DNA of 64,000 nucleotides from Comamonadaceae bacterium UBA4962. Lineage in GTDB: Bacteria; Pseudomonadota; Gammaproteobacteria; Burkholderiales; Burkholderiaceae_C. Positions 9,464-18,554 of the stretch are shown one piece after another (positions within the stretch are counted from its first letter, which is position 1; every line of letters starts with the position of its first letter). The DNA lies in the NCBI GenBank assembly GCA_002397315.1, contig DHAE01000003.1, positions 62,001 through 126,000 on the forward strand, read 5' to 3'. The translations under genes were made by a program, and so were the position numbers. The notes under the pieces were generated by a model. It saw only the letters and a list, made by a program, of their open reading frames with translations. It did not search any database and was not told the DNA's origin.

Positions 9464-11460
9464 AGCTCGATTCCGTCGTTGGGGTCGAGGGATGCCAGCC
9501 GGGCCGTTCGCTGCATGGCCGGATCGAGCTGACGAAGAAGGGGAAGCGGCAGGTCCTCGTCGTCATCGAGCAGCGCCAGGTCGGCCGCGGGCGCGGCCAA
9601 CTCGGGGTCGTAGGTGACGGTTTCGGTGAGTTCGGGCTGACGGCGCGGGCCACCGTCATCGGTGGACCCCAGGCCATCGGCGGATGCCGTGGCAGGTGCA
9701 GCGGGTACGGCAGGAATCGCCAGCTCGCTCCAGTCGTCGGGCCGCGACGGCGGCGCGTCGGCGTACTGCCCATCCGCAAGCGCAGGCGGCCGCAGCACGC
9801 GGCGCTTGAAATTGCTGTCCGCGTAGTAGCGCAGCTTCTTGGCTTTGATCGGTGCCACGCTGGACACCATCACCACGGCCTCGTCGGGCGGAAGCTGCAT
9901 GACTTCGCCCGGCGTCAGCAGCGGGCGGGCCGTTTCTTGGCGCGACACCATCAGGTGCCCCAGCCATGGGGCCAGCCGGTGGCCGGCATAGTTGCGCTGG
10001 GCGCGCAGTTCGGTGGCCGTGCCTAGCGTCTCGGAGATGCGCTTGGCGGTGCGCTCGTCGTTCGTGGCGAACGTCACGCGCACATGGCAGTTGTCCAGGA
10101 TCGAGTGGTTTTGGCCATAGGCTTTGTCGATCTGGTTGAGCGACTGCGCGATGAGGAAGCTGCGGATGCCGTAGCCCGCCATGAAGGCCAGCGCCGTCTC
10201 GAAGAAGTCCAGACGGCCCAGCGCCGGGAACTCATCGAGCATCAGCAGCAGCTTGTGGCGGCGCTGGATGCCATCGCTGCCGTCGAGCGATTCGGTCAAT
10301 CGCCGACCGACCTGGTTGAGGATCAACCGGATCAGCGGCTTCGTGCGGCTGATGTCCGATGGCGGCACCACGAGGTACAGCGACACCGGATGCTCGGCTG
10401 CAATCAGGTCAGCGATGCGCCAGTCGCAGCGCGAGGTGACTTCGGCCACCGTGGGATCGCGGTACAGGCCGAGGAACGACATGGCCGTGGACAGGACGCC
10501 CGAGCGTTCGTTGTCGCTCTTGTTGAGCACTTCGCGCGCCGCCGAGGCCACCACCGGATGCGGGCCATCGCCCAGGTGGGGCGTTGTCATCATGCGGTGC
10601 AGGGTCAGCTCGAAGGGGCTGGCCGGATCGGACAGGAAGTTGGCAACGCCGCGTAGCGTCTTGTCCTCACCTGCGTAAAGTACATGCAGGATGGCGCCGA
10701 CCAGCAGCGCGTGCGAGGTCTTCTCCCAGTGGTTGCGTTTCTCCAGCGCGCCCTCGGGATCGACCAGGATGTCGGCGATGTTCTGCACGTCGCGCACTTC
10801 ATGCGCGCCGCGCCGCACTTCCAGCAGCGGGTTGTACGCGGCCGACCGGCTATCCGTGGGGTTGAACAACAGGCAGTGGCTGAAACGGCTACGCCAGCCG
10901 GCGGTGATGCTCCAGTTCTCCCCTTTGATGTCGTGGATGACGGCGGATTCGGGCCAGCTCAACAAGGTCGGCACTACGAGGCCGACGCCCTTGCCCGAGC
11001 GCGTGGGCGCGAAGGTCAGGACGTGTTCCGGGCCTTCGTGGCGCAGGTACTGGCGATCGTGCTGGCCGAGGAACACGCCGGTCGACTGCGTGAGGCCGGC
11101 CTTGCGAATGTCCTCCGCATTCGCCCAGCGGGCCGAGCCGTAGGTCGTGACCAAGCGCGATTGCCGCGAGCGCCAGATCGACATGCCGATGGCGACCACC
11201 AGCGCCAGCAGGCCGCTGCCGCCCGCGATGGCGCCGCCGGTGTCGAACACGCGCGGCGCATAGGCATCGAAAACGAACCACCACTCAAACAGTTTCCACG
11301 GGTGGTAGATCGGCGTGCCAAGAAAGTCGAACCAGGGCGAGCCAAGGCGTACTTGATAGCCAAGGGCCGCTGCTGTCCATTGCGTGGCGCCCCACACGCC
11401 GGCTATCACGATGCCGAATACCACGGCGATCTGACCGAACAGCACGTTCGTCCCTTGCAT
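9460..11460 (-). CDS. traG: TraG, type IV coupling protein (VirD4 family)
   Basis: 666 aa. Two N-terminal membrane helices (about residues 6-27 and 73-90) precede the motor domain. Walker A is within APTRSGKGVGLVVPTLL and Walker B within LLLMLDEFPALGRLDF, followed by AQSLNQIDKAYG. Coupling proteins deliver the relaxase-DNA complex to the channel. I chose the ATG at 11460 because the membrane helix follows directly; upstream in-frame codons to 11532 give an unconvincing Cys/Arg-rich leader. It is the first gene of the traG-trbI operon, so the operon promoter should lie in 11461-11667. Confidence 0.95.
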   Translation of the reverse strand: MQGTNVLFGQIAVVFGIVIAGVWGATQWTAAALGYQVRLGSPWFDFLGTPIYHPWKLFEWWFVFDAYAPRVFDTGGAIAGGSGLLALVVAIGMSIWRSRQSRLVTTYGSARWANAEDIRKAGLTQSTGVFLGQHDRQYLRHEGPEHVLTFAPTRSGKGVGLVVPTLLSWPESAVIHDIKGENWSITAGWRSRFSHCLLFNPTDSRSAAYNPLLEVRRGAHEVRDVQNIADILVDPEGALEKRNHWEKTSHALLVGAILHVLYAGEDKTLRGVANFLSDPASPFELTLHRMMTTPHLGDGPHPVVASAAREVLNKSDNERSGVLSTAMSFLGLYRDPTVAEVTSRCDWRIADLIAAEHPVSLYLVVPPSDISRTKPLIRLILNQVGRRLTESLDGSDGIQRRHKLLLMLDEFPALGRLDFFETALAFMAGYGIRSFLIAQSLNQIDKAYGQNHSILDNCHVRVTFATNDERTAKRISETLGTATELRAQRNYAGHRLAPWLGHLMVSRQETARPLLTPGEVMQLPPDEAVVMVSSVAPIKAKKLRYYADSNFKRRVLRPPALADGQYADAPPSRPDDWSELAIPAVPAAPATASADGLGSTDDGGPRRQPELTETVTYDPELAAPAADLALLDDDEDLPLPLLRQLDPAMQRTARLASLDPNDGIEL

Positions 11461-11667
11461 TGCCCGCCTCCGATCGCGGCACAGCGAGGTGCCGCAGGCA
11501 TCAGGATCAGTGCCGCCGGGCATGCCGGTCAAAGACCGTTGTCAACAGGTCGAAGACGCAAAAAGCATCGTTTCAGGCAGGAACGAATAGTGTCAAAACA
11601 CCGCGTGCACAAACGCACTGCGGCGCATCAAGAAAGAAATGCAGGCCGCGTTGCGGCCAGCCGACGA

Positions 11668-11940
11668 TTAGAACTTGGGTGGCTCCTTCGGCGGCGTATA
11701 GGGCACTTTGCCATCGCCGAAGAAGCGTTGGTTCGTGGCCTCGCCAACGCGGTTGCACAGCACGTCGCCCATCGTCGGGCGATCCGTTTTGCACTGCTTG
11801 CGCAGTTCCTTCAGGCGCACGGGGTCGGTGGCCAGCTCCTCTACGCTCGGGAGGTCGGCGGGCTTGGGCGCCTCCGACCGGCTACAAGCAGCCAACAGTA
11901 CCGTCAGCGAAAGCGATGCGGTGATCCTGAGCAGGTTCAT
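11668..11940 (-). CDS. EexN-family lipoprotein
   Basis: 90 aa with a lipoprotein signal (lipobox LLAAC, residues about 14-18). The mature part contains DPVRLKELRKQC and a final RFFGDGKVPYTPP, matching the EexN entry-exclusion lipoprotein pattern. It is a shorter relative of the trbK-like product at 3733-4065. The ATG at 11940 was chosen because the signal peptide starts there. It lies about 200 nt upstream of traG on the same strand. Surface exclusion of identical elements is inferred. Confidence 0.75.
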   Translation of the reverse strand: MNLLRITASLSLTVLLAACSRSEAPKPADLPSVEELATDPVRLKELRKQCKTDRPTMGDVLCNRVGEATNQRFFGDGKVPYTPPKEPPKF

Positions 11941-11978
11941 GACGGGTTCCTCCAAGGTGTGAAGCATCAAGGCGTGAG

Positions 11979-12878
11979 CTAACGGTCAGGTAACTCCGGC
12001 CCCAGGGCCTCCACCCGCTCGATGAAGCGGGCCAGCGGCTGCGAGGGCTCGGCGTCGCGGCGCAGCAGATAGGTGGTCAGCAGGGGTGGCTTCCCCGCCA
12101 GCGGTCGGCCCAACACCCCCGGTTCACGGCTGGAGCCGATGTGCGCTGCACCGGCCAGCCCCAGAGCCAGGCCGGCCGAAACAAAGGTCATCATCACGTC
12201 GAACGTGGCAACGTACTGCACGATCAAGGGCTCTCTGTCCTGCTTGCGCAGGATGCGATCGATCTGCCGGGCATGGCCCTCGCAGATCGCCGGGTCGCCC
12301 AGCACCAACGGGTGGCGCAGCACCTCTTCCGGCGGCACCCGCTTGTAGGCCAGCAGAGGGTGGCGCGCGGGCACCGCCACCATCAACTCGTCTTCCCAGG
12401 CTGGCTCGACGATGATGCCGTCGCCCACTTCATCTGCCATCGAAAAGCCCGCGTCATACAGGTCATCGCGCAAGCCATTGAGTTGCTGGGCCAGCGGCAC
12501 CTCGAACAGGCGAACCTCGGTCTCCGGGTCTTCCTCGCGGCAGCGCGCCAGCAGCGCCGGCAGGCGTGAAGGTGTGATGCCATCGGACAGGGCGATGCGC
12601 AACTGGCCGTGAAAGCCATTGGCCCCAGCCTTCACGCTCTCGCGCGCCTGCTCCAGCGCCAGGAACACGCGGGGCGCGCTCTCCATCAGCAGCTTTCCCG
12701 CCAGCGTCAGCCGCGTGCTTCGGCTGGTGCGCACGAACAGTTGTGCGCCCAATTCCACCTCCAGTTCCTTGATGGCTCGCGACAGCGGCGATTGCTCGAT
12801 GTGCAACCGCTCAGCCGCGCGCGCGAAATGGAGTTCTTCTGCCACGGCTAGGAAGTAGCGCAGATGTTGTAATTCCAT
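11979..12878 (-). CDS. LysR-family transcriptional regulator
   Basis: 299 aa. The N-terminal winged HTH is clear (MELQHLRYFLAVAEELHFARAAERLHIEQSPLSRAI). The periplasmic-binding-like effector domain follows, and the length is typical. The ATG at 12878 is the standard LysR start; an upstream in-frame ATG at 12938 would add 20 atypical residues. Its target is unknown: no divergent gene is present, and it lies at the ICE backbone/cargo border. A second, truncated LysR very similar over residues of about 195-270 lies at 25873-26132. Confidence 0.9.
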   Translation of the reverse strand: MELQHLRYFLAVAEELHFARAAERLHIEQSPLSRAIKELEVELGAQLFVRTSRSTRLTLAGKLLMESAPRVFLALEQARESVKAGANGFHGQLRIALSDGITPSRLPALLARCREEDPETEVRLFEVPLAQQLNGLRDDLYDAGFSMADEVGDGIIVEPAWEDELMVAVPARHPLLAYKRVPPEEVLRHPLVLGDPAICEGHARQIDRILRKQDREPLIVQYVATFDVMMTFVSAGLALGLAGAAHIGSSREPGVLGRPLAGKPPLLTTYLLRRDAEPSQPLARFIERVEALGPELPDR

Positions 12879-13225
12879 GATATCTACTCCATAGTTTGTG
12901 TACGGCGCGCTGCTTTTCTGCAACGCGCCGTCACACATGGCGCTGAAGGCAGCAAAAGCGCGACAGCACCGTCAGCCGAGCCGTGATCTGGCCAGTCGCG
13001 GAGCGCGCACTACCAGCCGGAGACGAGACTTGGCAGAGCCACTACACTCATTTCAGTTTTCCATGGCGCTGCGCGCCACCCGCAGGGCATGAAACATAAG
13101 AGGAGTCCGCAGGCCGCGGAGCCGGCCAAGTCAGCGAACGCCGTGGCCGGATCTGCGCCGGCCACCGGCGTTGTCCCCCCTCACGCAGGAGAGGGGGGAT
13201 GGTGCGAAGCGACTCAGGGGGTGTT
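12879..13225. other. 347-bp intergenic region between the LysR gene and the efflux operon end
   Basis: No supported gene. The region holds the presumed LysR promoter on its left side and the 3' end of the minus-strand efflux operon on its right, with a strong hairpin at 13175-13198. Confidence 0.6.
13175..13198 (-). terminator. Hairpin downstream of the czc operon, possible terminator
   Basis: Perfect 8-bp stem (CCCCCCTC / GAGGGGGG) with an 8-nt loop, 27 nt beyond the stop of the last gene of the efflux operon. There is no T-tract on the minus strand, so intrinsic termination is uncertain; it could only protect the 3' end. Confidence 0.4.
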
Positions 13226-13612
13226 TCACTTCAGCGTGAAGCGGGCGGTCGCCGCCTTGCCATTGACCGTGACGACCGCCACGGCCTTGGTGCCAGGGCC
13301 CACCTTGAAGCTGCCGGTGGCCTGCAGCCTATCGCCAGCCGGTTGGAGCTCGACCTCCTGCTTTTCGGCGCCGGTCAACAGTGTGACTTTCGCGCTGGCC
13401 TTCGAGACATCGGCAGGCTTGCCGTGGTCGCGCACATGGAGCTGGATCGCTTCGGGCTTGGCGACGAGTTCGTAGTCCATGTCCCTGACCTCGACCACGA
13501 CGCCGCCGTGCATCGGCTGGTGCTCGTGGGCGTGGTCATGCTTGCCGCCAGCGGCGAAGGCCGCGCTGGCGAAGGTTAGGCTGATGGCAGCGATGGTGGC
13601 ATGCGTTTTCAT
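13226..13612 (-). CDS. His-rich secreted protein at the end of the efflux operon
   Basis: 128 aa with a signal peptide (about residues 1-21, cut after AFA). A His-rich mature N-terminus follows (GGKHDHAHEHQPMHGG), then a beta-rich domain of about 90 residues without Cys. It starts 44 nt after the czcA stop on the same strand, so it is probably expressed with the pump. A periplasmic metal-binding or metallochaperone role is inferred from the His cluster and location. I do not recognise a named family. Confidence 0.8.
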   Translation of the reverse strand: MKTHATIAAISLTFASAAFAAGGKHDHAHEHQPMHGGVVVEVRDMDYELVAKPEAIQLHVRDHGKPADVSKASAKVTLLTGAEKQEVELQPAGDRLQATGSFKVGPGTKAVAVVTVNGKAATARFTLK

Positions 13613-13656
13613 GGGTTTCCTTTCGGACAAGTGAAGAAAATTGGATGGTTTGGGTG

Positions 13657-16600
13657 TCACAGCGCCTCGGCATCCTTGTCGTTTTCCAGCCGCTCTGCAT
13701 CCTTGCGGCCGAATAGCCAGAACAAGACGGGTGTGAGGAAGGTGTCGAGCAGCGTCGAGCTGATCAGGCCGGAGAAGATGACCACGGCTACCGGATGCAG
13801 CACCTCGGTACCAGGCTGCTCGGCCTCGAACAGCAGCGGCGCCAGCGCGAAAGCCGTGACCAGCGCAGTCATCAGCACCGGGCTCAACCGTTCGAGCGAG
13901 CCGCGCACGATCATCTTCTTGTCGAAGCTCTCGCCCTCGAAGCGCATCAGGTTGATGTAGTGACTGACCTTCAGGATGCCGTTGCGCACCGAGATGCCGG
14001 CCAGCGTGATGAAGCCGACGAGCGCGGCCACCGACAGGGGCTGGCCCGACAGCCACAACCCGATCACCGCGCCGACCAATGCCAGCGGGATGTTGACCAT
14101 GATCAGTGCCGAAAGCGTGCTCGACTTGTAGCGGCTGTACAGCACCACGAACATCAGCACCAGCGACACGATGGACAGCAGGCCGACGAGGCGCGAGGCC
14201 TCCTCCTGCGCCTGGAACTGTCCGCCCAGCGTGATGAAGTACCCCTCGGGCAACTTGGTTTCAGCCACGACCTTGCGAATGTCCGCCACGATCTCCGACA
14301 GCGCACGGCCTGACGCATTGGCCGACAGCACGATGCGGCGCTTGCCATCGTCGCGGCTGATCTGGTTGGGGCCGTCGCCGTCCTCGATCGTCGCGATCTT
14401 TGACAGGGGTATGCGTCCCGTCGGCGTCTCGATCAGGATCTGGTTCAGCCCATCAATTGACCGCGCGGTCTCGGGTAGCTTCACCACCAGCGCAAAGCGC
14501 CGACCGCCCTCGACGATCTGCGTGATCTTCTCGCCCTCGACCAACGATTGCAGCGTGGTCAGTACCTGCGGTGCCGGCACGCCATACTGCGCGGCGGCGG
14601 CGTAGTCGATATGCACCTTGATCTGCGGCGCGAGCACCTGCTTTTCGATCTGCAGGTCGGCGATGCCGGGAATGGCCGCCAGCTGTTGCCGCAGGGCCTC
14701 AGCTTGCCCGCGCAACGCATCCAGGTCCTCGCCGAAGATCTTGATCGCGATCTGCGAGCGCACACCCGAGAGCATGTGATCGATGCGGTGCGAAATAGGT
14801 TGCCCGATCTCGATGGCAGCCGGCAGGTTGGACAGGCGCGCGCGAATGTCGGCCCGAACCTCGTCCATGCTTCGCGTCAGCTCGGCGGTCGATTTCAGGC
14901 CGACATCGAGTTCGCTCACATGCACGCCCTCGGCATGTTCGTCCAGTTCGGCGCGGCCACTACGCCGCCCGACGTGCGTGACCTCGGGCACCTGGCTCAC
15001 CAGCACCTCGGCCTGGCGCGCCACCGCGGAGCTTTCGGATAGGGTGACGCCGGGGTTCAGTCGCAGGCCGATCAGCAGCGTGCCTTCGTTGAAGGGCGGC
15101 AGAAAGGTCGTCGGGAAGAAAGGCACCGCAGCCGTGGCCGCCACGACCGCGATACCCGCCGCGACGATCGCGGCTTTGGGCCGTTCCAGCACGGTCTCCA
15201 GGCCGTTGCGGTAGCGCGCCTTCAGCCAGGCGAGCACCTTGGTGTCGCCGTGGTCGAGGTTCTTCATACGTGGCAGCAGGAAGAAGCTCAGCACCGGCGT
15301 GATCGTCACCGACACCACCAGCGAGGCCAGCGTCGAGACGATGAAGGCGATGCCCAGCGGCACGAACAGCTTGCCTTCCAGCCCCGGCAGCGCGAACAGA
15401 GGGATGAAGACCAGCACGATGATCACCGTGGCATAGAGGATGGCCGAGCGCACTTCCATCGTCGCGCGGCTCACAACTTCGAGCGGGTGTAGCCGCTTGT
15501 CGGGGTGTTTCGCGCGGTCTTCCTTCAGCCGGCGCAGCACGTTCTCCACACCGACCACGGCATCGTCCACCAGCCCGCCGATCGCGATGGCCAGGCCACC
15601 GAGCGTCATCGTGTTGATCGATAGGCCGAAATAGCGGAAGACCAGGGCGGTGATGAAGATCGAAACGGGGATCGCGGTCAGCGCGATGACCGTCGGTCGC
15701 AGTGTGCCAAGGAAGAAGAACAGGATAGCCGCGACGAAGACCGACGCGCCGATCAGCTTGCCTTGAAGCGTGGTGATCGATGCTTCGATGAAGCGTGCCT
15801 GGCGAAAGGTAACGCGAGGCGCTTCCATGCCTGCGGGCAGCGAGGCCTTCAACCCGGTCAGCGCGTCCTCGATGGCGTTGGTCAGGGCGATCGTGTCGGC
15901 GGTGGGCTGCTTCTGGATGCCCAAAATCACGGCCGGCTTGCCCTCGAAGCCGGCATCGCCACGCTTGATGGCAGCGGCAAAGGTCACCTCGGCGATCTGG
16001 CGCAACAGGATGGGCTGACCCTGGCTGGCGGTGAGCGCAAGGTTCTTTAGATCATCCAGGCGTGAGGTGCGCCCGAGGTTGCGGATCAGGTACTCCCGGC
16101 CGTTCAACTCCAGAAATCCACCCGAGGTGTTGGCAGAAAAGCCCTTGAGCGCCGCTTCGAGCTGATCGTGCGTGATGCCGAGCTCGGCCATGCGGGCCGT
16201 GTTCGGCTGTACCTGGAACTGCCGTACCTCGCCGCCGATCGGGATCACCTGCGCCACGCCCGGCACCGACAGCAGTCGGGGACGCAGTACCCAGTCGGCG
16301 TACTCGCGCACCGCCATCGGGCTGATCTTCTGCGGATCGACGGGAATCGCGATCTGCATGATCTCGCCCATGACCGAGCTGATCGGACCCATGCGCGGCA
16401 CGACGCCTTCGGCGAGGCCTTCCTCCATGGCCGACAGTCGCTCTGAGACGAGCTGCCGCGCGCGGAAGATGTCCGTGCTCCAGTTGAACGTGACGTAGAG
16501 GAAAGACAGGCCAGCCGACGAGGTCGAACGCACCGACTCGACGCCGGGCAGCCCGTTCATCGTCGTCTCCAGCGGGAAGGTGATGAGCTGCTCCACCTCC

Positions 16601-16776
16601 TCGGCGGCCATGCCGCCGGCCTCGGTCATGATCGTGACCGTGGGCTTGTTGAGGTCCGGGAACACGTCCACCGGCGTTTGGGACAGCGTGAAGGCGCCAT
16701 AGGCCATCAGCACGACGCTGGCGATGATCACCAGCATCCGGTTGGCCAGGCTGTTGTCGAGAAGCCACTTGAACAT
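13657..16776 (-). CDS. czcA: CzcA-type heavy-metal RND efflux pump
   Basis: 1039 aa, the full length of an HME-family RND transporter. Twelve-helix architecture with two large periplasmic loops is visible. The transmembrane-4 region reads GGLVDDAVVGVEN (residues 400-412), with the acidic pair Asp404-Asp405 in the proton-relay position of the family. This differs from the GIIVDGAVV form usual in classical Zn/Co/Cd CzcA, so the substrate (Zn, Cd, Co, Ni or Cu) cannot be assigned from sequence alone. It is the inner-membrane proton antiporter of the CzcCBA complex. It lies 9 nt downstream of czcB. Confidence 0.93.
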   Translation of the reverse strand: MFKWLLDNSLANRMLVIIASVVLMAYGAFTLSQTPVDVFPDLNKPTVTIMTEAGGMAAEEVEQLITFPLETTMNGLPGVESVRSTSSAGLSFLYVTFNWSTDIFRARQLVSERLSAMEEGLAEGVVPRMGPISSVMGEIMQIAIPVDPQKISPMAVREYADWVLRPRLLSVPGVAQVIPIGGEVRQFQVQPNTARMAELGITHDQLEAALKGFSANTSGGFLELNGREYLIRNLGRTSRLDDLKNLALTASQGQPILLRQIAEVTFAAAIKRGDAGFEGKPAVILGIQKQPTADTIALTNAIEDALTGLKASLPAGMEAPRVTFRQARFIEASITTLQGKLIGASVFVAAILFFFLGTLRPTVIALTAIPVSIFITALVFRYFGLSINTMTLGGLAIAIGGLVDDAVVGVENVLRRLKEDRAKHPDKRLHPLEVVSRATMEVRSAILYATVIIVLVFIPLFALPGLEGKLFVPLGIAFIVSTLASLVVSVTITPVLSFFLLPRMKNLDHGDTKVLAWLKARYRNGLETVLERPKAAIVAAGIAVVAATAAVPFFPTTFLPPFNEGTLLIGLRLNPGVTLSESSAVARQAEVLVSQVPEVTHVGRRSGRAELDEHAEGVHVSELDVGLKSTAELTRSMDEVRADIRARLSNLPAAIEIGQPISHRIDHMLSGVRSQIAIKIFGEDLDALRGQAEALRQQLAAIPGIADLQIEKQVLAPQIKVHIDYAAAAQYGVPAPQVLTTLQSLVEGEKITQIVEGGRRFALVVKLPETARSIDGLNQILIETPTGRIPLSKIATIEDGDGPNQISRDDGKRRIVLSANASGRALSEIVADIRKVVAETKLPEGYFITLGGQFQAQEEASRLVGLLSIVSLVLMFVVLYSRYKSSTLSALIMVNIPLALVGAVIGLWLSGQPLSVAALVGFITLAGISVRNGILKVSHYINLMRFEGESFDKKMIVRGSLERLSPVLMTALVTAFALAPLLFEAEQPGTEVLHPVAVVIFSGLISSTLLDTFLTPVLFWLFGRKDAERLENDKDAEAL

Positions 16777-16785
16777 GCGGACTCC

Positions 16786-17898
16786 TCAGCGCACCTGGTT
16801 GATCAGTGTGGCCCCCTGCGTGGCCACGCGGTCGCCGGCCTTCAGGCCCGACGTGATCGCCACGTTCACACCGTCCAGCGGCTCGGCCGTGACGGTGCGG
16901 GGCTCGAATCGCTCAGGCGCGGTCTTCACCCAGACAATGCTCTGATTCGCCGGGTTCTTCATCAGCGAGGCCAACGGCACGGCGATGCCTTTTACCTTGC
17001 TCTTGCTCTGCACGAAGACGCGCACCGGTTGGCCTACCGCCAGCGCCGACAGCGCGGCAGCTTCAGCGCGGAAGGCCAACGGCAATGCCTGTTCGCGCAG
17101 ACTGTGCGCCGCACCGACGAAAGTCAACGGCACGCGCTCCTTGCCGACGGCGAGCGTGGCGCTACCGACATCCGAGCTGATCGCCGCATCGAAGGCGAGC
17201 GCCTCGATGCGCAGCCGCGCCGGATCGATGACTTCGAAGATGAGTTCGCGGGAATCGACTACTTGGCCCGCCACCGCGTTGGCGGAGGCAATCACGCCCG
17301 AGACGGGCGCAATCAGCACCTCGCGGGTCGCAAGTCCCCCACCCACAGCAGCGATGCGCTCGGTCAGGCTGCGTGCCTCGCTCTCGGCCGCCTCGATGTC
17401 CTTGCGCGGCACGGTGTCGGCCAGCTCCTGCAAGCGCGCGACGCGCTTGTCCGCCAGGCTCTTGGCTGCGCGCAGCTCGGCCAGTTGCGCGGCCTGGTTC
17501 GATCGCTCGATCGGCGCGGCCGAGGGCACGACATAGGCCAGCACTTCCCCTTTGCGCACCGCCTGTCCGGGATTTGGCAGACCTCGTGGCCCCGGTTCGA
17601 TGCGGCCGGCATTCAGTGGCTGTACCTTGCCCCCTGCGTTGGGGTCCATCACCACCTTGCCATTCAGCTCGAACGAGCGCGGCAACTCGGCCTCTTCGGT
17701 GAGCAAGGTGCGCACGCCGAGTTGCCGCTGCGCGGGCTTGGGCAGAAACACGCTGCCATCAGGTAAGCGTTGTGGGCCATTGGCGTTCGGCGCGGCGGCT
17801 GCGTCGCCATGATCATGGCCTTCGCCGGCGAAAGCTGGAGTGGCTGCACCCAGCGACAGAGTGATGGCTATGGCAAGAAAAATGCGTTTCGAGGTCAT
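16786..17898 (-). CDS. czcB: CzcB-type periplasmic adaptor of the RND efflux system
   Basis: 370 aa. A signal peptide ends near TPAFA, and the mature N-terminus has an EGHDHGDA metal-binding-like motif. The adaptor order follows: beta-barrel strand, lipoyl half-motif, alpha-helical hairpin (about residues 130-185), second lipoyl half (VLIAPVSGVIASANAVAGQVV) and C-terminal barrel/membrane-proximal domains. Such proteins link the RND pump to the outer-membrane channel. The ATG at 17898 overlaps the upstream gene's stop by 4 nt. Confidence 0.93.
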   Translation of the reverse strand: MTSKRIFLAIAITLSLGAATPAFAGEGHDHGDAAAAPNANGPQRLPDGSVFLPKPAQRQLGVRTLLTEEAELPRSFELNGKVVMDPNAGGKVQPLNAGRIEPGPRGLPNPGQAVRKGEVLAYVVPSAAPIERSNQAAQLAELRAAKSLADKRVARLQELADTVPRKDIEAAESEARSLTERIAAVGGGLATREVLIAPVSGVIASANAVAGQVVDSRELIFEVIDPARLRIEALAFDAAISSDVGSATLAVGKERVPLTFVGAAHSLREQALPLAFRAEAAALSALAVGQPVRVFVQSKSKVKGIAVPLASLMKNPANQSIVWVKTAPERFEPRTVTAEPLDGVNVAITSGLKAGDRVATQGATLINQVR

Positions 17899-18449
17899 GC
17901 GGCATCTCCAGCATGGCGTTGACGGGAGGACACCATGCGGCGGCCAATGGTGAACAGGGCCGCAAGCGCGGCCACTATGCCAATGGCCCAGGCCGCATAA
18001 GGTGTCCAAGGCTTGGAAGGCCCGGCAGCATCGGTATGCGCTTCTTCGTGGTGATCGAGTTCGCCGGCGAGCAAGTCCACCTCATTGCCTGCGGCGACCG
18101 TTGCGGTGATCGGCAGTACCCCAGGCCCAGGCTCAGCCGTCAGAACGACCTCGTAAACATCTTCGTGCTTCTCGGCCTTGAACTTTTCACCGGCAACTTC
18201 GAGTTCGATCTGGGCGTCTGTCACCGGGGTGTTGTCAGCGGTACGGTCAAGATAGAGGGTGATGTGCTTGCCGTTGAGCACGCCGACAAGTTCGAAGATG
18301 TCGGAGACGGCGATGAACCGTGGGAGCGCGGGGCCAGTAGTGGCCGGGGTCGCGTCGCCGTGGTCATGGCCTTCGCTAGCGCGCGCCAGCGGAGACAGGA
18401 GAAGGGCCGTGGCGATGCTGAGCACCGCCAGTAGGGGAGAAAGTTTCAT
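17895..18449 (-). CDS. Signal-peptide and membrane-anchored protein of the efflux operon
   Basis: 184 aa. A signal peptide ends near LARA. Immediately after it is SEGHDHGDA, nearly the same motif as at the start of mature CzcB. A beta-rich periplasmic domain of about 90 residues follows, then a His/Glu patch (ELDHHEEAH) and a C-terminal membrane helix (about 151-171) with a short basic tail. It lies between czcC and czcB with a 4-nt overlap with czcB, so it is probably a dedicated accessory part, possibly a metal-donating subunit. I do not know a named family. Confidence 0.82.
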   Translation of the reverse strand: MKLSPLLAVLSIATALLLSPLARASEGHDHGDATPATTGPALPRFIAVSDIFELVGVLNGKHITLYLDRTADNTPVTDAQIELEVAGEKFKAEKHEDVYEVVLTAEPGPGVLPITATVAAGNEVDLLAGELDHHEEAHTDAAGPSKPWTPYAAWAIGIVAALAALFTIGRRMVSSRQRHAGDAA

Positions 18450-18554
18450 GGTGAAGGTTCCAGATGGGATTCCAGATGGATGTGCTGCGTTATTAATAGC
18501 TGTTTACGATTGATGGATAAGCTCTGGGTGCCAATTTCACTCATATCCTGCCGT

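Noticed and set aside
14548..15042. Long plus-strand open frames opposite czcA, trbE, fumA and other large genes
   Set aside because: They are mirror frames of strongly supported high-GC genes on the other strand and have no recognisable domain.
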